DNA from: Pandoraea communis
Lineage (GTDB): Bacteria > Pseudomonadota > Gammaproteobacteria > Burkholderiales > Burkholderiaceae
Length of the DNA stretch: 64,000 nt
Reading direction: 5' to 3'
Assembly: GCF_902459745.1 (NCBI RefSeq)
Contig: NZ_CABPSJ010000001.1
Coordinates: 372,001-436,000 of the forward strand
Under the pieces are notes generated by a model. That model had not been told where the DNA came from, ran no database searches, and saw only the letters and a program-made list of their open reading frames with translations. The position numbers and the translations under genes were made by a program. Shown here piece after piece: positions 60,191 to 64,000 of this stretch (position 1 is the first letter of the stretch; every line of letters starts with the position of its first letter).

Positions 60191-61357
60191 TCAACGTGGC
60201 AAACTGTCGCGCACGATCTGCGCGAAGTAACGTGCGCCGAGCGGCAGAATCGCGTCGTTGAAGTCGTAGCTGGCGTTGTGCAACGGGATAGCACCGGGCT
60301 CGTCGCCGCTGCCGTTGCCGATGAACGCGAAGTTGCCCGGCACGTGCTGAAGAAAAACGCCGAAGTCCTCCGACGCCATCACCGGCGCTACCTCCGCATC
60401 GACCATCGCTTCACCGGCAACCGTCTGCGCTGCACGAACCGCGAGCGCCGTGTTGTCTGCCCGGTTCACCGTGGGCGCGAATTCATGCGTGTACTCGAAT
60501 TCGCAATGCGCGCCGTGCATCGCGCACAGGCCCATGCAGATGTCTCGCATGCGCGTCTCGAGCAGTTGCTGAACGTCCCGTGTATAGCTGCGCGTGTCGC
60601 CCTTGATGACAACGTTCGTCGGAATGGCGTTGCGAATCCCGTCCGTGATGAATTCCGTGCACGACACGACCGCCGACAGCCCCGGATCGACGTTACGCGA
60701 CACCACCGTCTGAAGTGCTACTACGATTTGTGCGCCGATCACCAGCGGATCGATCCCCATCTGCGGACGCGCCGCATGCGTGCCCTTGCCGCGAATGCGG
60801 ACGACGAAGTTGTCCTCGCTCGCCATGATGCTGCCGGGGCGTGTTGCAATGCGCCCCACTGGAATGCCCGGCATATTGTGAGCGCCATAAATCGCATCGA
60901 TGGGGAAACGCTCCAGCAGCCCGTCGGCAATCATCGCCTTCGCGCCGCGCCCATGCTCCTCGGCGGGCTGGAAGATGAAGCGAACCGTGCCGTTGAAGTC
61001 GCACGACTCGGCGAGCAACTTCGCCGCGCCAAGCACCATCGACATATGGCCGTCGTGCCCGCACGCATGCATCTTGCCCGGCACCTGCGATGCATGGTCG
61101 CGTCCCGGCGCTTGTTCGGCGATCATCAACGCGTCCATGTCGGCCCGAATGCCGATAGCGCCGCCGCCATCTCCGACACGCAGGTTCGCAACAAGCCCTG
61201 TGCCGCCGATGCCCCGATGCACGTCCAGTCCGAGGCTCTCCAGAATCGTCGCAACCGTTTGCGACGTGCCGACTTCCTCGAAGCCGGTCTCCGGTTGACG
61301 GTGGAACGCGTGCCGCCAGCCCGTCAGCGCCTTGGCGAAATAGATGTCCTGTGTCAT
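60191..61357 (-). CDS. M20-family metal-dependent amidohydrolase (HipO/AbgB-like)
   Basis: A 388-residue peptidase M20D-type amidohydrolase. Metal-binding residues are in GIRADMDAL, MHACGHDGHMSMVLG (C99, H101 and H104) and QPAEEHGRGAK (E133, E134, H135). The family removes acyl groups from N-acyl or N-aminoacyl amino acids, hippurate-like compounds or IAA conjugates. Conserved VGDGGGAIGIRADMDAL and a C-terminal NASYDFNDAILPLGARYF are typical. Convergent on the GntR gene at 60174, it may act with the transporter or regulator nearby. The substrate is unknown. Confidence 0.9.
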   Translation of the reverse strand: MTQDIYFAKALTGWRHAFHRQPETGFEEVGTSQTVATILESLGLDVHRGIGGTGLVANLRVGDGGGAIGIRADMDALMIAEQAPGRDHASQVPGKMHACGHDGHMSMVLGAAKLLAESCDFNGTVRFIFQPAEEHGRGAKAMIADGLLERFPIDAIYGAHNMPGIPVGRIATRPGSIMASEDNFVVRIRGKGTHAARPQMGIDPLVIGAQIVVALQTVVSRNVDPGLSAVVSCTEFITDGIRNAIPTNVVIKGDTRSYTRDVQQLLETRMRDICMGLCAMHGAHCEFEYTHEFAPTVNRADNTALAVRAAQTVAGEAMVDAEVAPVMASEDFGVFLQHVPGNFAFIGNGSGDEPGAIPLHNASYDFNDAILPLGARYFAQIVRDSLPR

Positions 61358-61395
61358 GCAAAGCCCCCTGTCGGTTGTGTGTTCGATGCTCCCTC

Positions 61396-62145
61396 CTAAC
61401 GGTTGAATTGCGCCGCTCCGACGAATGACTCGCGAACGCTGGGAGATATTTCGTCTCGCAGCAGATCAAGGTACGCGCGCATCGTCGCGATGCGTTGCTC
61501 ACCGATGCGTTGGGCCTTCGGTGTCGTCAGGCCGGCGGTCAAACGAAGCAGTTTGGTTTCGAAATGGTCGAGCGCGAAGCGACGGTCGTCGAGGCCGCGG
61601 CTTGCCGCAAACGGATCGAGCGGATCGTATAGACGCGAGCCAGTGCGACCGGCTACATAGAACGTCCGCGCGATGCCGATGGCGCCGATCGCGTCGAGGC
61701 GATCCGCGTCGCGCAGCACACAGGCCTCGCGCGATTGAGGCGCAACACCCGCCGAAAAGCTATGCGCCTCGATGACGTGCGCCGTGGCAGCGATCCGCTC
61801 GGCAGTCCATCCGAGCGTGCGCAGAATACCGCTCGCCCTCTCGGCCGAGAGCCGCGATGCCTGAGCACGGCGCGGGTCCGTCTTTTCGATCTGAACGCAA
61901 TCGTGCAGCAGCGTCGCTATGGCCAGCATCTCCAGATCGACAAAAGACTCGTCGGCCGCGATCTCCGTCACAAGCCGCCACACACGAATCAAATGCGACC
62001 CGTCATGCGAACCGTCTTCACGAGCGTCGTTACCCTCACGCTCATCCGCCTTTGCCGATGACGCGCCCAATGTCTCGAGCACGGCGGCAACGACCTCGCC
62101 ATAGGGGGAGAAGGTTTGCGCCAGTTGCGTGGTCGATAAATTCAT
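61396..62145 (-). CDS. HD-domain phosphohydrolase, YedJ-like
   Basis: A 249-residue HD-superfamily protein. The metal-binding pattern is HLIRVWRLV, IATLLHDCVQIEKTD (the HD), EAHSF and LRDADRLDAIGAIGIARTFY, as in YedJ-type proteins. An acyl, nucleotide or signalling phosphohydrolase role is possible. I start it at the ATG at 62145 (MNLSTTQLAQTF). It lies 38 bases downstream of the M20 gene start on the same strand, so the two may be cotranscribed. Confidence 0.82.
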   Translation of the reverse strand: MNLSTTQLAQTFSPYGEVVAAVLETLGASSAKADEREGNDAREDGSHDGSHLIRVWRLVTEIAADESFVDLEMLAIATLLHDCVQIEKTDPRRAQASRLSAERASGILRTLGWTAERIAATAHVIEAHSFSAGVAPQSREACVLRDADRLDAIGAIGIARTFYVAGRTGSRLYDPLDPFAASRGLDDRRFALDHFETKLLRLTAGLTTPKAQRIGEQRIATMRAYLDLLRDEISPSVRESFVGAAQFNR

Positions 62146-62623
62146 GACAATCAAATTTCCATTGTGCCTGTCTGGTCTTTGGCGATCGCCTCACCTCACT
62201 GCGGCAAAGGCGGCCGGCGCGATTTTACGAACGGACTTCCCGGATGCCTGCGGGCCTCATTCTGAACGAATAGACAGGATTCGTCAGAACGGGACCGCGG
62301 CTACCCTAGACGCAAGACTCGCAAGGAGCCTGGTATTCCATCCACGGTCGTGGTACTGGCGATGCTGATGATCCATCCGCCGGCAGTAGAATGTCGCAGC
62401 GTCATGGAGGCGGATTCCGACGCCCGAGACTCAACGCGGATTTAGCAGGAAATTCGCGAGGAATTGGACGGGCGATGGAGAAGGCGCTCGACAGCGCAAA
62501 GTTAACCGAATCGTGACCCCCACATTACATTTTTGAAAGGTTAGTACGCGAGCCTTGGGGGACGCCACACAACCGTCCGGGTAGCGCATACAATCCGGAC
62601 AAACCGACAGGGGATCGACGACA
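62146..62623. other. intergenic region before the two-component system
   Basis: 478 bases without a convincing gene. It holds the promoter of the HD gene and, near the right end, AT-rich sequence (62500-62560) and the 62575-62600 element ahead of the response regulator. No other repeat stands out. Confidence 0.5.
62575..62600. promoter_or_regulatory. response-regulator promoter region with inverted repeat
   Basis: GTCCGG (62575-62580) and CCGGAC (62595-62600) are inverted arms flanking 14 bases that contain TACAAT (62589-62594), a likely -10. No good -35 is seen, as expected for an activator-dependent promoter. The ATG follows at 62624. Confidence 0.5.
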
Positions 62624-63301
62624 ATGCGTGTGCTCGTAATCGATGACGAACCGAAAACCGGTGCGTACGTCAAGAAGGGGCTGGAAGAGTCCGGCTTCGT
62701 CGTTGATGTCGCCAGCGACGGCGCCGAGGGCCTGATTCTCGCCAACGACGTGACGTACGATGTGATCGTGCTTGACGTCATGCTGCCTGCGATGGATGGC
62801 TGGTCAGTCCTCAAAACCCTGCGCAAAACCCACAGCACCCCGGTATTGTTCCTGACGGCTCGCGACGACATCACCGATCGGGTCAAGGGGCTGGAGTTGG
62901 GCGGCGACGATTATCTGGTGAAGCCGTTCGCCTTTGTCGAATTGCTCGCGCGCGTGCGGACGCTGGCACGTCGCGGCCCGCCTCGCGACAGCGACATCAT
63001 TACGCTTGGCGACCTCGAGATCGACGTCACACGTCGGCGAGTACGTCGCGGTGCGACACGCATCGACCTCACACCGCGCGAGTTCTCCTTGCTGCAACTT
63101 CTCCTGCGTCGTCAGGGCGAAGTGCTCACCCGAACGCAAATCGCTTCCTACGTGTGGGACATGAACTTCGACAGCGATACGAACGTGGTGGAAGTTGCCA
63201 TCCGACGCCTGCGTGCCAAGGTGGACGACGAATTCCCCGTCAAGATCATTCACACCGTGCGCGGCGTCGGCTATGTCGCCGAGATCAAAACGTCCAACTG
63301 A
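62624..63301 (+). CDS. OmpR-family response regulator, heavy-metal (CopR/IrlR/CusR) type
   Basis: A 225-residue two-domain regulator. The receiver domain has D7, D8, phosphoacceptor D51 (VIVLDVML) and a lysine in YLVKPFAF; the C-terminal winged helix is in [20 protein letters not shown] and [20 protein letters not shown]. The family resembles CopR, IrlR and CusR, which control copper or other metal resistance. The gene overlaps the sensor kinase start by one base (TGATG). Metal identity is not shown. Confidence 0.93.
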   Translation: MRVLVIDDEPKTGAYVKKGLEESGFVVDVASDGAEGLILANDVTYDVIVLDVMLPAMDGWSVLKTLRKTHSTPVLFLTARDDITDRVKGLELGGDDYLVKPFAFVELLARVRTLARRGPPRDSDIITLGDLEIDVTRRRVRRGATRIDLTPREFSLLQLLLRRQGEVLTRTQIASYVWDMNFDSDTNVVEVAIRRLRAKVDDEFPVKIIHTVRGVGYVAEIKTSN

Positions 63302-64000
63302 TGGCTACTCGCCCGCTCTCCACAACACTGGCACTCTGCTTTGCAGGCACCACGCTGGCCGTGTTCGCCCTGGTGGGCACGACGCTCTACTTCACGCTGG
63401 GGCGTGAGATCCGTCAGCAGGACGATCTCGACATCGTGCTGAATGCCCGCCACACGCGTCGCCTCGCCGAAGAACTGCGCAACGGCGACGACCTTCGTGA
63501 CCATTCCGTACGCCTCAAGAGTCAGGTGCTCGGAAATCCATCGTTCGCAATGGAGATACGTGGGCAAGACGGCGTCACGCTGGTCGAACACAATACGGAC
63601 CGGGTCATCGATACGTCGTTTTCGTCGCGAGCAATCTCCTCAAGGCTTGGTGCGGCGCAACGCATCACCCAAGGCGACGTATTGGAGTGGCGCAGCCCGC
63701 AGGGTTTGCCGGTGCGCGGGCTGGCCACTGACGCCAGACTGGCTGACGGTTCGCTGGTCACGGTGGTGATTGCCCGGGACATGACAGACCGGTGGCGCGT
63801 GCTCGATCATTACCGGGAGCGGCTCTACGCGTACGGACTCTCCGGCATGCTGCTCTCGTTTCTGATCAGTTGGCTGTTGGTACGCGCAGCACTGCAACCT
63901 TTGCGCGACCTGGATTCGCAAGTGGAAGCGGTCACTGTCGACAAGCTCGATACGCAGATCAAAATCGAAGGCGCCTCGAGCGAGGTCGAGGTCGTTGCGA
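63301..64000 (+). CDS. heavy-metal-type sensor histidine kinase, 3' end beyond window
   Basis: The first 233 residues of a sensor kinase. The N terminus [20 protein letters not shown] includes the first membrane helix. A periplasmic loop with LAEELRNGDDLRDHSVR and VIARDMTDRW follows, then a second helix LSGMLLSFLISWLLVRAALQ and the HAMP start PLRDLDSQVEAVTVDKLDTQ. Similarity to CusS/CopS-type sensors fits the partner regulator. The dimerisation, phosphoacceptor and ATPase domains lie outside the window. Confidence 0.9.
   Translation, partial: MATRPLSTTLALCFAGTTLAVFALVGTTLYFTLGREIRQQDDLDIVLNARHTRRLAEELRNGDDLRDHSVRLKSQVLGNPSFAMEIRGQDGVTLVEHNTDRVIDTSFSSRAISSRLGAAQRITQGDVLEWRSPQGLPVRGLATDARLADGSLVTVVIARDMTDRWRVLDHYRERLYAYGLSGMLLSFLISWLLVRAALQPLRDLDSQVEAVTVDKLDTQIKIEGASSEVEVVA

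Noticed and set aside
62129-62368. A 79-codon frame at the start of the HD/two-component intergenic region.
   Set aside because: It begins inside the HD gene on the opposite strand and has no ribosome site or recognisable product.
1-64000. Mobile elements, CRISPR arrays, tRNA/rRNA genes and toxin-antitoxin pairs.
   Set aside because: No transposase, integrase, regularly spaced repeat series, tRNA-like cloverleaf or small paired gene was seen on either strand. A covariance-model scan could still find a small RNA that I missed.

Overview
The window is a GC-rich (low-to-mid 60s % by eye), densely packed bacterial chromosome segment. Gene content and protein style (many LysR regulators, gentisate and meta-cleavage aromatic catabolism, AAHS and MHS permeases, a Gram-negative trimeric porin, Ku/LigD) point to a soil- or host-associated betaproteobacterium of the Burkholderiaceae, most likely Pandoraea or a close relative. 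The taxon is inferred from overall protein resemblance; there is no rRNA to confirm it. I see no tRNA, rRNA, CRISPR array, transposase or phage gene.

Layout. 1-3217: the 3' part of a sulfonate/nitrate-type ABC importer with two different permeases. 3346-5670: a RidA protein, a divergent LysR regulator and a small exported protein. 5766-11223: a minus-strand operon for a polar amino-acid-type ABC importer with a ureohydrolase (agmatinase/guanidino hydrolase family) and a RidA protein embedded in it, under a divergent LysR regulator. 11368-22829: a long plus-strand operon of a VOC protein, an M14-like DUF2817 hydrolase, a quinone-oxidoreductase-like enzyme, a PaaI-type thioesterase, a complete Dpp-type oligopeptide importer, an acyl-CoA ligase and an SDR. 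Its substrate is unknown and it is the best candidate here for an undescribed pathway. 22857-26350: a GntR regulator and GhrA-like dehydrogenase, divergent from an MHS-family carboxylate permease. 26494-28073: a HypT-like LysR gene and an isolated ruvA.

28147-34604: a 3-hydroxybenzoate/gentisate catabolic cluster (LysR; gentisate 1,2-dioxygenase; fumarylpyruvate hydrolase; maleylpyruvate isomerase; 3-hydroxybenzoate 6-hydroxylase; AAHS transporter) closed by a strong terminator. Ring hydroxylation gives gentisate, which is cleaved, isomerised and hydrolysed to fumarate and pyruvate. 34847-39776: a 2-hydroxyacid dehydrogenase, a zinc-ribbon protein and the two-gene Ku-LigD end-joining system. 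39792-42228: an AraC regulator facing an aldo/keto reductase across a region with duplicated operator-like repeats.

42342-47897: a minus-strand aromatic-acid cluster (LysR; type I extradiol dioxygenase; class II aldolase-like protein that lacks the metal histidines; AAHS transporter; porin). I read it as uptake, 3,4-cleavage and decarboxylation of a 2,3-dihydroxybenzoate-like compound. 48042-52496: a LysR gene preceded by an 11-base C tract and a perfect operator, a YfcF-type GST, a small membrane protein, ilvE with an unusual leader region, and a YitT-family protein. 52514-57628: LysR, a short DUF1338 (2-oxoadipate dioxygenase/decarboxylase-like) protein, AmaB and a 2-aminoadipate-type aminotransferase, together the lower lysine/pipecolate route. 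57737-64000: a 2-hydroxymuconic-semialdehyde-type dehydrogenase, a CsiR-like GntR regulator, an M20 amidohydrolase, an HD phosphohydrolase, and a heavy-metal-type two-component system cut by the window end.
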